Notes: a model not told the origin generated them from the letters alone. Positions 1 through 8,258 are shown, counted from the stretch's first letter. The stretch: DNA of 64,000 nt from Burkholderia territorii (GCF_902833055.1 NZ_CADFEJ010000003.1:310001-374000), one strand, 5' to 3'. Translations and numbers: made by a program.

Positions 1-369
1 GGCGGGCGGGGGAAGCAGCGTGTCGTGGGAGCGGCGGCCGAGCACGTCGCCCGCGAAATTGACGAGCGCCGTCTCGATGCGCATCCGATCCAGATGGACG
101 CCGATGCCGAACGCGCCGCGCGGATCGAGGCGGATCAACGAAGCCGGCTGGCCGCGCTGACCCTCGGTGCGGCCGGCGAATGCGATCAGCTTCGCATCGG
201 CGAGCGACGCGATGATGCTGCCGACCGCGGTGCCCGTCATGTTCGCGAGACGGGCGAGGTCGGCCTTCGACGCGCTGCCCGCACGGCGCAGCGTCTTCAA
301 CAGCAGGCGCTCGTTGTAACGGCGCACGTTGGCCGAGTTGCTTCCCTGGCCGATGTGCGGGCTTCTCAT
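1..369 (-). CDS. ROK-family transcriptional regulator, N-terminal part
   Basis: The gene runs off the window start, so only the first 123 residues are visible. They contain an N-terminal winged helix (NVRRYNERLLLKTLRRAG, then KADLARLANMTGTAVGSIIASL), the MarR-like fold of NagC/XylR-type ROK repressors. This is followed by the start of the ROK sugar-kinase-like domain (GIGVHLDRMRIETALVNFAGDVLGR). The ATG at 369 is preceded by a GGAGA-type ribosome site. A perfect AT-rich palindrome lies 37 bp upstream at 406-432, so autoregulation is likely. Known family members sense sugars or phosphosugars; the ligand here cannot be seen. The family call is firm, the specific role is unknown. Confidence 0.85.
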   Translation of the reverse strand, partial: MRSPHIGQGSNSANVRRYNERLLLKTLRRAGSASKADLARLANMTGTAVGSIIASLADAKLIAFAGRTEGQRGQPASLIRLDPRGAFGIGVHLDRMRIETALVNFAGDVLGRRSHDTLLPPPA

Positions 370-405
370 GGCGTCTCCTTCCATGAACGCGCCGGTTGCG
401 ACGCA

Positions 406-432
406 TTAAATAAATCACGTTGATTTATTTAA
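406..432. promoter_or_regulatory. 27-bp perfect palindrome, probable ROK operator
   Basis: Arms TTAAATAAATCA (406-417) and TGATTTATTTAA (421-432) are perfect inverted repeats around a 3-bp centre. The site is AT-only except for C/G at the arm ends, in a GC-rich genome. It lies between the ROK start codon (369) and noncoding DNA. ROK repressors such as NagC and XylR bind AT-rich inverted repeats of this size. Operator function is inferred from symmetry and position. Confidence 0.75.
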
Positions 433-655
433 CCGCGTGAGCGACGGCGTGTCAGCCTAGGGAAATCCCGGTTGAGCTCCAGGCAAGGAGGGCGTGAAGC
501 GGCAACGGCGGCGGGGACTCATTGCGGCGGAAGCACTGCGTGCGTAGAACGGCGGGCGTGGAACCCGCATCCGAGTGGAGCGCGTAGGCAGGCCGACGGC
601 GTTGCGCGGTGGCTGGATCCACAAGCCTGCCCGCAATGATTCCGAAGCCGGAAAT
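433..655. other. intergenic, no gene recognised
   Basis: This is the first part of the 482-bp gap between the ROK gene and the first tRNA-Leu; the rest holds the 656-685 terminator and the 696-802 tRNA-like element. Open frames here (for example 452-775 minus) overlap the structural elements, have no ribosome site and resemble no protein I know. The stretch looks noncoding. Confidence 0.5.
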
Positions 656-685
656 GAAAAAAGGCCGGCATGAAGCCGGCCTTTT
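656..685. terminator. terminator hairpin of the decayed tRNA-Leu unit
   Basis: The stem AAGGCCGGC/GCCGGCCTT has a short loop and is flanked by A and T runs, so it can work on both strands. It is a cleaner version of the terminators that follow the three intact tRNA-Leu copies. Its position just downstream (minus strand) of the tRNA-like element shows that element came from a complete tRNA-terminator unit. Confidence 0.8.
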
Positions 686-695
686 CAAAAACAGA

Positions 696-802
696 TGGTG
701 CCCAGGAGAGGACTCGGTCACACATGCGCGACCCCGGCTGCGCTTGCAAGCGCAGCCTCTCGAGTCCTCACGCAAAGCGCACAGGCGCTTTGCTTCCTGG
801 GC
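696..802 (-). pseudogene. tRNA-Leu-derived multi-branched tRNA-like element
   Basis: Bases 696-716 are identical to the 3' end of the three tRNA-Leu(CAG) copies, including an encoded CCA. A perfect 7-bp acceptor-like helix forms between 700-706 and 796-802. The body is not tRNA. On the minus strand it folds into a 9-bp tetraloop hairpin (772-780 with 785-793), a 9-bp stem (708-716 with 761-769) and, inside that stem, another 9-bp hairpin (736-744 with 749-757). No anticodon arm or canonical T-loop remains. No promoter of its own is seen; the only likely transcription is readthrough from the tRNA at 852-938. It may be a palindromic insertion into a fourth tRNA copy or a maintained structured RNA. 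Confidence 0.7.
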
Positions 803-810
803 TTGAAATG

Positions 811-841
811 AAAAAAAGGCCGGCTAGAAGCCGACCTTTTT
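811..841 (-). terminator. Rho-independent terminator of tRNA-Leu copy 1
   Basis: GGCCGGCT and AGCCGACC form the stem with one G-U type mismatch. In minus-strand sense it ends in a run of seven T. The same hairpin follows each tRNA-Leu copy. Confidence 0.85.
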
Positions 842-851
842 AGAAAACAGA

Positions 852-938
852 TGGTGCCCAGGAGAGGACTCGAACCTCCACGGTGTTGCCACCGCTAGGA
901 CCTGAACCTAGTGCGTCTACCAATTCCGCCACCTGGGC
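852..938 (-). tRNA. tRNA-Leu(CAG), copy 1
   Basis: This is an 87-nt class II tRNA. The acceptor is GCCCAGG/CCTGGGC with discriminator A and an encoded CCA. The anticodon stem CTAGG/CCTAG presents CAG, and the variable arm is long (CGGTG/CACCG). It decodes CUG, the dominant Leu codon in this GC-rich genome. It is identical in sequence to the copies at 2020-2106 and 2662-2748. Confidence 0.97.
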
Positions 939-971
939 ACGTTTCGCTTTGCTGCATCGCGAAAGAACGCA

Positions 972-999
972 ATTATAGCGTGACGGAAGGGGGTGTCAA
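972..999 (-). promoter_or_regulatory. sigma70 promoter of tRNA-Leu copy 1
   Basis: On the minus strand, a -35 TTGACA (994-999) and a -10 TATAAT (972-977) are both perfect consensus with a 16-bp spacer. They sit 33 bp upstream of the tRNA 5' end, as expected for a stable-RNA promoter. Confidence 0.9.
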
Positions 1000-1307
1000 C
1001 AGATTTTTGCGCGATCGGCTGAATATGTGAAAAAGGGTGCGCATGGGCCGTCGCGGTTTGACCGAGGTTGCCGGGCGATGCGGGTGCGAGGAATCAAGGA
1101 TGGAGCGGATTCTCCGAGCGCACATTCGCGGGTGTTGCTGGCGAGGTTGTTGACGGTGACATCCTGTCTCGTGCGCTGACCCGCGGCGTGGGCGCGCAAT
1201 GGCGCGTGCTGCACCTGTAGGGGAAATCGCTTGCGACGCGATCAAATGTGTTACTGTTGCGGTTACGTTTTGTTCATTGCGGAAGAGTCCGCGCCAAGGA
1301 GCTTGTC
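1000..1307. other. intergenic upstream of the flavodoxin gene
   Basis: This is the remainder of the 369-bp gap between tRNA-Leu copy 1 and the flavodoxin-family gene. Only the divergent tRNA promoter (972-999) and the gene's ribosome site are recognised. No further gene or strong repeat was seen. Confidence 0.5.
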
Positions 1308-1871
1308 ATGTCTGAAATCGCAGTGGTTTTTCATAGCGGCTACGGCCACGCAGCCGTTATTGCGGATGCAGTTGCGCGCGGTGTCGAGAAAGTCGACGGC
1401 GCGTCGGTCAAGTTGATTCCCGTCGACGCGATCGACCAACACTGGGAGTACCTGGAGCGCGATGCGAAGGCGATCATCTTCGGCTCGCCGACCTACATGG
1501 GCAGTGCGTCCGCCCAGTTCAAGGGCTTCATGGACGCATCGTCGAAGTATTGGGGCAAGTGGCGCGACAAGTTGGCCGCAGGTTTCACCGTGTCGGCTTC
1601 GCAAAGCGGCGACAAACTGTCGACGCTGCAACAACTGGCGGTCTTCGCTGCCCAGCATCAGATGCTGTGGGTCAGCCTTGGCCTGATGCCCGGCAACAAC
1701 AGCAGTGCGGGCTCGGTGAATGATCTGAATCGGCTCGGGTCGTTTCTCGGCGCGATGGCGCAGGCAAATGCGGACCAGGGCGGCGACGCGATTCTCGAGA
1801 GCGACCGAAAGACGGCCGAAGTGCTGGGCGAGCGCGTCGCGATTGCCGCGAAACGCTGGAACGGCGCTTGA
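1308..1871 (+). CDS. flavodoxin-family NAD(P)H:quinone oxidoreductase (WrbA-like)
   Basis: The 187-residue protein has a flavodoxin-like fold. It opens with IAVVFHSGYGHAAVIADAVARGV, a variant of the FMN phosphate-binding loop, and has the FGSPTYMGSASAQFKGFMD segment that contacts the flavin in WrbA-type reductases. WrbA enzymes reduce quinones by two electrons using NAD(P)H and FMN, protecting against redox stress in the cytoplasm. The ATG at 1308 follows AAGGA at 1296-1300; the longer frame from 1248 has no ribosome site and an unlikely N-terminus. It lies opposite to, and between, two tRNA-Leu copies, so it may have arrived as an insertion between them. The exact substrate is not determinable. 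Confidence 0.85.
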   Translation: MSEIAVVFHSGYGHAAVIADAVARGVEKVDGASVKLIPVDAIDQHWEYLERDAKAIIFGSPTYMGSASAQFKGFMDASSKYWGKWRDKLAAGFTVSASQSGDKLSTLQQLAVFAAQHQMLWVSLGLMPGNNSSAGSVNDLNRLGSFLGAMAQANADQGGDAILESDRKTAEVLGERVAIAAKRWNGA

Positions 1872-1980
1872 GCTCGGCGGCCGGGCGGTCTCGATGGCCG
1901 TTCGGCTGCTGAACGGGTGATGGGTTTGTCGCGCGCGACGAGTTCGCTTCGTTACTCGGCGTTTCCTGCGCGTGAAAAAG

Positions 1981-2010
1981 AAAAAGGCCGGCTAGAAGCC
2001 GACCTTTTTA
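1981..2010 (-). terminator. Rho-independent terminator of tRNA-Leu copy 2
   Basis: This is the same GGCCGGCT/AGCCGACC hairpin as after copies 1 and 3, with flanking A and T runs. It also lies about 110 bp past the flavodoxin-family gene and could stop that transcript too. Confidence 0.85.
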
Positions 2011-2019
2011 GAAAACAGA

Positions 2020-2106
2020 TGGTGCCCAGGAGAGGACTCGAACCTCCACGGTGTTGCCACCGCTAGGACCTGAACCTAGTGCGTCTACCAATTCCGCCAC
2101 CTGGGC
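2020..2106 (-). tRNA. tRNA-Leu(CAG), copy 2
   Basis: The 87-nt gene is identical to copies 1 and 3, with anticodon CAG, a long variable arm and an encoded CCA. The 3' flank (TTTTTAGAAAACAGA) and 5' flank (CGTTTCGCTTGCTGC) are also conserved with copy 1, showing the duplication included the flanks. Confidence 0.97.
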
Positions 2107-2137
2107 ACGTTTCGCTTGCTGCGATGCGAAGGCCGCT

Positions 2138-2165
2138 ATTCTAGCGTGTCTTGAAAGTCTGTCAA
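2138..2165 (-). promoter_or_regulatory. sigma70 promoter of tRNA-Leu copy 2
   Basis: On the minus strand, -35 TTGACA (2160-2165) and -10 TAGAAT (2138-2143) are separated by 16 bp. The -10 differs from copies 1 and 3 by one base (TAGAAT versus TATAAT), so this copy may fire slightly less. Confidence 0.88.
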
Positions 2166-2621
2166 TACAATTTGAGCGATGGTGATAAAAATTTTGCGTG
2201 CCGCATGTTCGCGCAGCCATGTCCGGGCTCCCGCTGGCTGATCGCACGTGACATGGAGGGCGTCGGAATTGTTGCGATTGACGACGAGGGAGGGGCAGCC
2301 ACGTCTGCGCTGAAGTCGATCGCGCTGATACCGCGAGTTTCGGTCAGTCGCCAGTCGCTTGCGATTTCATGCCGAGGCAGTTCCTGGCCGAGCCGGGCAA
2401 GCGACGAGCTTGAGCTTGCCGCGCGTTTTAAGCGGCGTAATGAACGTCGGTGTTCGGATGTCAGGTACGCAGCTGTACGCATCGCATTCTCGGCGTGCGT
2501 CTGGACGGCAGAGGCGGTCGAGCCTGCACGCCGGGAACACGCGTGCGAATACGGATTCCGCTATCGATCGGCGTGACGGGCATATCGCGCGATCGGCGCG
2601 TGCATTACGAGGCTCGAAATG
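2166..2621. other. intergenic between tRNA-Leu copies 2 and 3, no gene recognised
   Basis: About 450 bp lie between the copy-2 promoter and the copy-3 terminator. Several frames are open on both strands (for example 2151-2576 plus and 2162-2482 minus), but none has a ribosome site, a recognisable motif or convincing codon use. It may hold remnants of whatever separated the tRNA duplicates. Confidence 0.45.
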
Positions 2622-2651
2622 AAAAAAGGCCGGCTAGAAGCCGACCTTTTT
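2622..2651 (-). terminator. Rho-independent terminator of tRNA-Leu copy 3
   Basis: The same conserved hairpin and T-run as copies 1 and 2. Confidence 0.85.
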
Positions 2652-2661
2652 AGAAAACAGA

Positions 2662-2748
2662 TGGTGCCCAGGAGAGGACTCGAACCTCCACGGTGTTGCC
2701 ACCGCTAGGACCTGAACCTAGTGCGTCTACCAATTCCGCCACCTGGGC
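2662..2748 (-). tRNA. tRNA-Leu(CAG), copy 3
   Basis: The 87-nt gene is identical to copies 1 and 2. Its 5' flank (CGTTTTGCAGTAGCTGCTTG) is more diverged than those of the other two copies, so it may be the oldest copy. Confidence 0.97.
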
Positions 2749-2784
2749 ACGTTTTGCAGTAGCTGCTTGCTGCAAAGAAGGGAA

Positions 2785-2812
2785 ATTATAGCGCCCCAAT
2801 TAATCGTGTCAA
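2785..2812 (-). promoter_or_regulatory. sigma70 promoter of tRNA-Leu copy 3
   Basis: On the minus strand, TTGACA (2807-2812), a 16-bp spacer and TATAAT (2785-2790) form a perfect consensus promoter. It points away from rnr, which starts at 2998 on the other strand. Confidence 0.9.
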
Positions 2813-2997
2813 CACTTTTTTGCAATGCACCGCAAACCGGCCGCCGCGGCGCGTGCACGCGCCATTCGCGTCATTTGGCAACACAGGCGGGTGATAGAAT
2901 GATCCGCCGCCGTCACTATAGAACTGTCTGACGGACACTTCTATGTTGATGCCGTGCACCATCAGTCAACGCAACGAGAACAATCATCGACAAACCC

Positions 2998-5457
2998 TTG
3001 AGCAAATATCCGTACCCCATTCCGAGCCGTGAAGAAATTCTCGGCGTGCTGCGTACGAGCGACGCGCCGCTGGCAGCCAACGACATCGCCGAAGCGTTGT
3101 CGATCAAGCGCCAGGAACGCGAAGGGTTCTTCCGGCGTGTTGCCGCAATGGAACGCGACGGCCAGATCCGCCTCGACAAGCGCGGCCACTATCAGCTCAC
3201 CCATCCGTCGAACTTCGTCGCGGGCCGCGTGCAGGGGCATCGCGACGGCTACGGGTTCGTGATCCGCGACGACGGCCAGGACGACCTGTTCCTGCCGAAC
3301 GGCGAAATGCAGAAGGTCATGCACAACGACCGCGTGCTCGCGCGGATCGTTGGCTACGATCGCCGCGGCCGCCCGGAAGGCCATGTCGTCGAAGTCACGG
3401 AGCGCGCGAACAAGCGCGTGATCGGCCGCCTGCTCAACGAGAACGGCGCACTGATCGTCGCGCCCGAAGACAAGCGTATCGGCCACGACATCCTGATCAC
3501 GCAGAACGTGAAGAAGGCTAAGGTCGGGCAGGTCGTCGTCGTCGAACTGACCGACTTCCCGAGCCGCCATTCGCAGCCGCTCGGCCGCGTCGTCGAAGTG
3601 CTCGGCGACATCGACGATCCGGGCATGGAAATCGAGATCGCGGTGCGCAAGTACGGCGTGCCGCACGAGTTCAGCCAGCCGGCGCTCGATGAGGCCGCCG
3701 CGCTGCCCGACAAGGTGCGGCCGGCCGACCTGCGCTTTCGCGTCGATCTCCGCGATGTGCCGCTCGTGACGATCGACGGCGAGGATGCCCGCGACTTCGA
3801 CGATGCCGTGTACTGCGAGCCGACCAAGGTCGGTCGCGGCGACGGCTTCCGCCTGATCGTCGCGATCGCCGACGTGTCGCACTACGTGCAGCCGGGCAAC
3901 GGCCTCGATGCCGACGCACTGGAGCGCAGCACGTCGGTCTATTTCCCGCGCCGCGTAATCCCGATGCTGCCGGAGAAGCTGTCGAACGGGCTGTGCTCGC
4001 TGAATCCGCAGGTCGACCGCTGCGTGCTCGCGTGTGACATGGTGATTACCGCGCGCGGCGAGATCAAGGCGTACCAGTTCTATCCGGCCGTGATCCATTC
4101 GGCCGCGCGCCTGACGTACACCGAAGTCGCCGCCGTGCTGTCGAACACGAAGGGGCCCGAGGCCGCGCGCCGCGCGGACCTGCTGCCGCACCTGCAGGAT
4201 CTGTACGGCGTCTACAAGGCGCTGTTCACCGCACGCCAGAAGCGCGGCGCGATCGATTTCGACACGACCGAGACGTACATCGTCTGCAACTCGCAGGGCA
4301 AGATCGAGCAGATCGTGCCGCGTCAGCGCAACGATGCGCACAAGCTGATCGAGGAATGCATGCTGGCCGCGAACGTCTGTGCGGCCGACTTCCTGAAGCG
4401 CAACAAGCACCCGGGCCTGTACCGCGTGCACGCGGGCCCGACGCCGGAGAAGCTCGAGAACCTGCGCGCATTCCTGCGCGGCATGGGCCTGTCGCTCGGC
4501 GGGGGCGACAAGCCGCACGCGAGCGACTACGCGGCGCTGATGGCGCAGATCCGCGACCGGCCCGACGCGCAGATGCTGCAGCCGATGCTGCTGCGCTCGA
4601 TGCAGCAGGCCGTCTACAGCCCGGACAATATCGGTCACTTCGGTCTCGCGTATGAGGCGTACGCGCACTTCACGAGCCCGATCCGCCGTTATCCCGATCT
4701 GCTCACGCACCGCGCGATCTACTCGATCCTGTCGGGTAAGAAGTACGTGCCGAAGGCGCCGGAAGGCTTCGAACTGAACACGGCGCTGTCGCCGCGCGCC
4801 CGCGCGATGCAGCAGGCCGACGACGAAGCACGCGGCCGTTCGCGCTCGAACACGGCGATCTGGGAGGAACTCGGCCTGCACTGCTCGGCGAACGAGCGCC
4901 GCGCCGACGAAGCGTCGCGCGACGTCGAGGCCTGGCTCAAGTGCTACTTCATGCGCGACAAGCTCGGCGAGGAGTACGGCGGGATGGTGAACGGCGTCAC
5001 GTCGTTCGGCATCTTCGTGCAGCTCGATACGCTGTTCATCGAAGGGCTCGTGCACGTCACGGAACTCGGCTCGGACTACTTCCAGTACGACGAGATCAAG
5101 AACGAGCTGCGCGGCGAGCGCACCGGCATCCGCTATCGGCTGTCCGATCGCGTGCGCGTGCAGGTGAGCCGCGTCGATCTCGACGCGCGCAAGATCGACT
5201 TCCGCCTCGTGCGCGACACGCCGGTGAAGGCGCCGCGTCCGGCCCCGGCGCCGGCTGCTGCCGGCAACGGTAACGATCGCGGCCCGCGCGTGCGATCGTT
5301 ACCGCCGGTGGAAGACGCCGCACCGCGTCGCAAGAAGGCCGCGAGCGCGCCGACCGTCGCGGTGAAGGAGGCGCGTGCCGCGCGTGCCGCGAAGAAGAAG
5401 GGCGGCGTGGCGGCGAAGACGGCCGCGAAGAAGCCGCACGCCCGCAAGAAGTATTGA
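2998..5457 (+). CDS. rnr: ribonuclease R
   Basis: This 819-residue 3'-5' exoribonuclease degrades structured RNA and acts in mRNA and rRNA turnover and tmRNA-linked decay. Domain order is a winged helix (about 10-75), two cold-shock OB domains (about 80-240), the RNB catalytic domain (about 245-580) with DGEDARDFDDAV near residue 260 supplying the metal-binding aspartates, an S1 domain (about 655-740) and a Lys/Arg/Ala-rich basic tail (about 770-819). The length matches RNase R. The start is TTG at 2998 with only a weak ribosome site; an in-frame stop at 2947-2949 and no ATG after it rule out a longer form. rlmB follows 152 bp downstream on the same strand, as in many proteobacteria, so the two are probably cotranscribed. 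Confidence 0.96.
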   Translation: MSKYPYPIPSREEILGVLRTSDAPLAANDIAEALSIKRQEREGFFRRVAAMERDGQIRLDKRGHYQLTHPSNFVAGRVQGHRDGYGFVIRDDGQDDLFLPNGEMQKVMHNDRVLARIVGYDRRGRPEGHVVEVTERANKRVIGRLLNENGALIVAPEDKRIGHDILITQNVKKAKVGQVVVVELTDFPSRHSQPLGRVVEVLGDIDDPGMEIEIAVRKYGVPHEFSQPALDEAAALPDKVRPADLRFRVDLRDVPLVTIDGEDARDFDDAVYCEPTKVGRGDGFRLIVAIADVSHYVQPGNGLDADALERSTSVYFPRRVIPMLPEKLSNGLCSLNPQVDRCVLACDMVITARGEIKAYQFYPAVIHSAARLTYTEVAAVLSNTKGPEAARRADLLPHLQDLYGVYKALFTARQKRGAIDFDTTETYIVCNSQGKIEQIVPRQRNDAHKLIEECMLAANVCAADFLKRNKHPGLYRVHAGPTPEKLENLRAFLRGMGLSLGGGDKPHASDYAALMAQIRDRPDAQMLQPMLLRSMQQAVYSPDNIGHFGLAYEAYAHFTSPIRRYPDLLTHRAIYSILSGKKYVPKAPEGFELNTALSPRARAMQQADDEARGRSRSNTAIWEELGLHCSANERRADEASRDVEAWLKCYFMRDKLGEEYGGMVNGVTSFGIFVQLDTLFIEGLVHVTELGSDYFQYDEIKNELRGERTGIRYRLSDRVRVQVSRVDLDARKIDFRLVRDTPVKAPRPAPAPAAAGNGNDRGPRVRSLPPVEDAAPRRKKAASAPTVAVKEARAARAAKKKGGVAAKTAAKKPHARKKY

Positions 5458-5609
5458 GCGTTCGGGGCAGCGCACGCGCGCGCCCCGTGCAGTATCGAGA
5501 GACGCCGCGTTCTCCCGGCCACCGGCCGGCAACGCGGCGCTTTCCTTTTTCATGGATCGCGGCCTCGCCCATCGCGCGGCCGCACGTTTGATCGAAGGTT
5601 GTTCCAGTC

Positions 5610-6353
5610 ATGTCACGTCTGAAGGTTCTTTACGGTTTTCATGCGGTGACCGCACGTTTGCGGCACGATGCGTCGACGGTTGCGGAGGTGCTGTACGACC
5701 AGACGCGCCGCGACCGCCGCATGCAGGACTTCCTGCACGCCGCGAAGGAAGCGGGCGTGCGGCTGATCGCAGCCGATGAAACCCGCCTCTGGGGCCTCGC
5801 GCATACCGAGCGCCACCAGGGCGTCGTCGCGCGCGTCGAGGACGTTCCGCTCGCGCAGAACCTGTCCGAACTGCTCGATGGCATCCAGGGCCCGGCGCTG
5901 CTGCTGGTGCTCGACGGCGTCACCGATCCGCACAACCTCGGCGCCTGCCTGCGTGTCGCCGATTCGGCCGGCGCGCATGCGGTGATTGCGCCGCGCGACC
6001 GCGCGGTCGGCCTGAACGCGACCGCGGCCAAGGTCGCGAGCGGCGCGGCCGACACGGTGCCGTACATCACGGTCACGAACCTTGCCCGCGCGCTGCGCGA
6101 GCTGAAGGAGGCGGGCGTGTGGATCATCGGCACGTCGGACGAGGCGCCTGGGACGCTGTACGAAACGAAGCTCGACGGCCCCGTCGCAATCGTCATGGGC
6201 GCGGAAGGCGAAGGCATGCGCCGGCTCACGCGCGACACCTGCGACGAAGTGATGAGCATCCCGATGGCCGGCAGCGTCGAAAGCCTGAACGTGTCGGTGG
6301 CGAGCGGCGTGTGCCTGTACGAAGCGGTGCGGCAGCGGCGCGCGAAGGGCTGA
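5610..6353 (+). CDS. rlmB: 23S rRNA (guanosine-2251-2'-O)-methyltransferase RlmB
   Basis: The 247-residue SPOUT (TrmH/SpoU) enzyme methylates the ribose of G2251 in the peptidyl-transferase P loop using S-adenosylmethionine. The N-terminal substrate-binding domain covers residues 1-75. The knotted C-terminal domain shows motif 1 [17 protein letters not shown] (from N109, including the catalytic Arg of NxxxxxR), motif 2 GAEGEGM near 197 and motif 3 [19 protein letters not shown] near 215-233. The length is typical. It lies downstream of rnr with the common rnr-rlmB gene order. No terminator was seen in between. Confidence 0.96.
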   Translation: MSRLKVLYGFHAVTARLRHDASTVAEVLYDQTRRDRRMQDFLHAAKEAGVRLIAADETRLWGLAHTERHQGVVARVEDVPLAQNLSELLDGIQGPALLLVLDGVTDPHNLGACLRVADSAGAHAVIAPRDRAVGLNATAAKVASGAADTVPYITVTNLARALRELKEAGVWIIGTSDEAPGTLYETKLDGPVAIVMGAEGEGMRRLTRDTCDEVMSIPMAGSVESLNVSVASGVCLYEAVRQRRAKG

Positions 6354-6462
6354 TACACGGGCCGACGCACGCGGCCGCGCGCGCTGCGCGGGCCGTGACG
6401 GCCTCGACCCGAACGACGCGTGCCGCGGCTACGCGCGGCACGCGGCTCCCGGAACTCGGACC

Positions 6463-7341
6463 ATGACCCTGTTTCGCCTCGGCGCATCGTGCGCCATCCT
6501 CGGCCTGCTGGCCGCCTGCACGGCGCCGTCGCTCGTCGAGCGCGGCACTTACTACGCCGATACGAGCCTGCATGCGCGCGGCGCCGATTCGCGGATCCGC
6601 TTTCTCGTCATGCATTACACCGAAAGCGACGAAGCAAAATCGCTGCGCACGCTGACGGGCGATTCGGTCAGCGTGCACTACGTCGTGCCGCCGCAGCCGC
6701 GCATCGAACACGGGATGCCGATCGTCTACCAGCTCGTTCCCGAATCGAAGCGCGCATGGCATGCGGGCATCAGCGCATGGCAGGGCACGACCGAACTCAA
6801 TGCGGTATCGATCGGCATCGAGAACGTGAACCGCGGCCCGCTCGATCCGCAAAACCGCACGTGGCAGCCGTATTCGCCCGAACAGGTCGATGCGCTGATC
6901 CGCCTGTCGAAGGACATCGTCGCGCGCTACGGAATTCCACCGACGCGCGTGGTCGGGCACAGCGACATCGCGCCACAACGCAAGATCGATCCGGGGCCGC
7001 TGTTTCCGTGGCGCGCGCTTGCGCAAGCCGGCGTCGGCGCGTGGCCGGACGATGCGACCGTAGCCGCGCGGCTCGGCGGCCGCGATCCGCATGCGCTCGT
7101 CGACGTGCGGGAACTGCAGCTGAAGCTCGCGCGCTACGGCTACGACGTGCCGACCGATGGCGTGCTCGATGCGCGTACACGGCGCGTATTCGCGGCGTTC
7201 CAGATGCATTTCCGGCCATCCGACTATGCGGGCAACCCGGATGCCGGGACCGATGCGATCGCGCAGGCATTGCTCGACAAGTATTTCCCCGCCAACGCCA
7301 CCGCGCCAGCGGAGGACGCGGCCGCAACGGGCGCGCCCTGA
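6463..7341 (+). CDS. AmiD-like N-acetylmuramoyl-L-alanine amidase lipoprotein
   Basis: The 292-residue protein has a type II signal peptide with lipobox LLAAC (Cys19), so it should be lipid-anchored facing the periplasm. An Amidase_2 domain (about 40-185) keeps the zinc ligands of E. coli AmiD with matching spacing: His51 (VMHYTES), His166 (VVGHSDIAP) and Asp176 ([10 protein letters not shown]). A C-terminal PG_binding_1-type domain (about 205-275, [31 protein letters not shown]) follows. It should cleave the MurNAc-L-Ala bond, releasing anhydro-muropeptides for recycling. The ATG at 6463 starts a good signal peptide. It lies between rlmB and rpiA on the same strand without obvious functional link to them. 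Confidence 0.9.
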   Translation: MTLFRLGASCAILGLLAACTAPSLVERGTYYADTSLHARGADSRIRFLVMHYTESDEAKSLRTLTGDSVSVHYVVPPQPRIEHGMPIVYQLVPESKRAWHAGISAWQGTTELNAVSIGIENVNRGPLDPQNRTWQPYSPEQVDALIRLSKDIVARYGIPPTRVVGHSDIAPQRKIDPGPLFPWRALAQAGVGAWPDDATVAARLGGRDPHALVDVRELQLKLARYGYDVPTDGVLDARTRRVFAAFQMHFRPSDYAGNPDAGTDAIAQALLDKYFPANATAPAEDAAATGAP

Positions 7342-7450
7342 CGAGGTCGATCGGCGTGTCGGGTGGCGCAACATGCGCCGAAAAAGCCCGGGTCGTCATC
7401 CGAGTCCGGTAAACTGCCGGTTTTCTGCAATCCCGCTGTTTTCCCATCCC

Positions 7451-8143
7451 ATGACTCAAGACGAACTCAAACGCCTGGTCGGCCAGGCAGCCGCCGATTA
7501 TGTGATCCAGAACGTGCCGGAAGGCGCGGTGATCGGCGTCGGCACCGGCTCGACCGCCAACTGCTTCATCGACGCGCTCGCGGCCGTCAAATCGCGCTAC
7601 CGCGGCGCCGTGTCGAGCTCCATCGCGACGACCGAACGCCTCGAATCGCACGGCATCAAGGTGTTCGACCTGAACGATGTCGAATCGCTGCAGGTGTACG
7701 TCGACGGTGCCGACGAGATCGACGCGAGCGGCGCGATGATCAAGGGTGGCGGCGGCGCGCTGACGCGCGAGAAGATCGTCGCGTCGGTGGCCGATACGTT
7801 CGTCTGCATCGCGGACGGCAGCAAGCGCGTGCCGGTGCTCGGCGCGTTCCCGCTGCCGATCGAAGTCGTGCCGATGGCGCGCACGGCGATCGGCCGTCGC
7901 GTGACCGCGCTGGGCGGCGTGCCGGTGCTGCGCGTGACGAAGGACGGCGCGCCGTACATCACCGACAACGGCAACGAAATCATCGACGTGAAGGGCCTGC
8001 AGATCACCGATCCGCGTGGTTTCGAGGCGCAGGTGAACGCATGGCCGGGCGTCGTGACGGTCGGCCTGTTCGCCGAGCGCGGCGCGAATCTGTGTCTGCT
8101 CGGCACGGCAAACGGCGTTGAAACGATCGTTTATCCGGATTAG
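7451..8143 (+). CDS. rpiA: ribose-5-phosphate isomerase A
   Basis: The 230-residue enzyme interconverts ribose-5-phosphate and ribulose-5-phosphate in the pentose phosphate pathway. The RpiA signatures are present: [15 protein letters not shown] (near 30), [23 protein letters not shown] (near 83-88, active-site aspartates), and [12 protein letters not shown] (near 97-108) with the catalytic Glu and Lys. The ATG at 7451 gives an N-terminus ([11 protein letters not shown]) nearly the same as E. coli RpiA; the in-frame extension from 7157 overlaps the previous gene. A strong terminator follows at 8216-8258. The ribose operon at 54-60 kb feeds this step metabolically but is far away. Confidence 0.97.
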   Translation: MTQDELKRLVGQAAADYVIQNVPEGAVIGVGTGSTANCFIDALAAVKSRYRGAVSSSIATTERLESHGIKVFDLNDVESLQVYVDGADEIDASGAMIKGGGGALTREKIVASVADTFVCIADGSKRVPVLGAFPLPIEVVPMARTAIGRRVTALGGVPVLRVTKDGAPYITDNGNEIIDVKGLQITDPRGFEAQVNAWPGVVTVGLFAERGANLCLLGTANGVETIVYPD

Positions 8144-8215
8144 TCAAGACTGAATGAGAAGCAGTCCGTAATTGCGTCAGGATGCCGTAATGGACGGCAT
8201 GCCCGAATGCGACGG

Positions 8216-8258
8216 AAAGCCCGGCCCGGCAAGCGCAGCGCGCTTTCCGGGCTTTTTT
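8216..8258 (+). terminator. Rho-independent terminator after rpiA
   Basis: AAGCCCGG pairs with CCGGGCTT around an inner perfect hairpin AAGCGC-AGC-GCGCTT, followed by seven T. It closes the rpiA transcript. Confidence 0.9.

Noticed and set aside
2943-3032. 29-codon ATG-started frame overlapping the rnr start
   Set aside because: No ribosome site and no sequence feature supports translation; a leader peptide role would need conservation data.
2962-5055. 697-residue open frame on the minus strand
   Set aside because: It lies wholly antisense to rnr and is a GC-rich shadow frame with Arg/His/Asp-rich composition.
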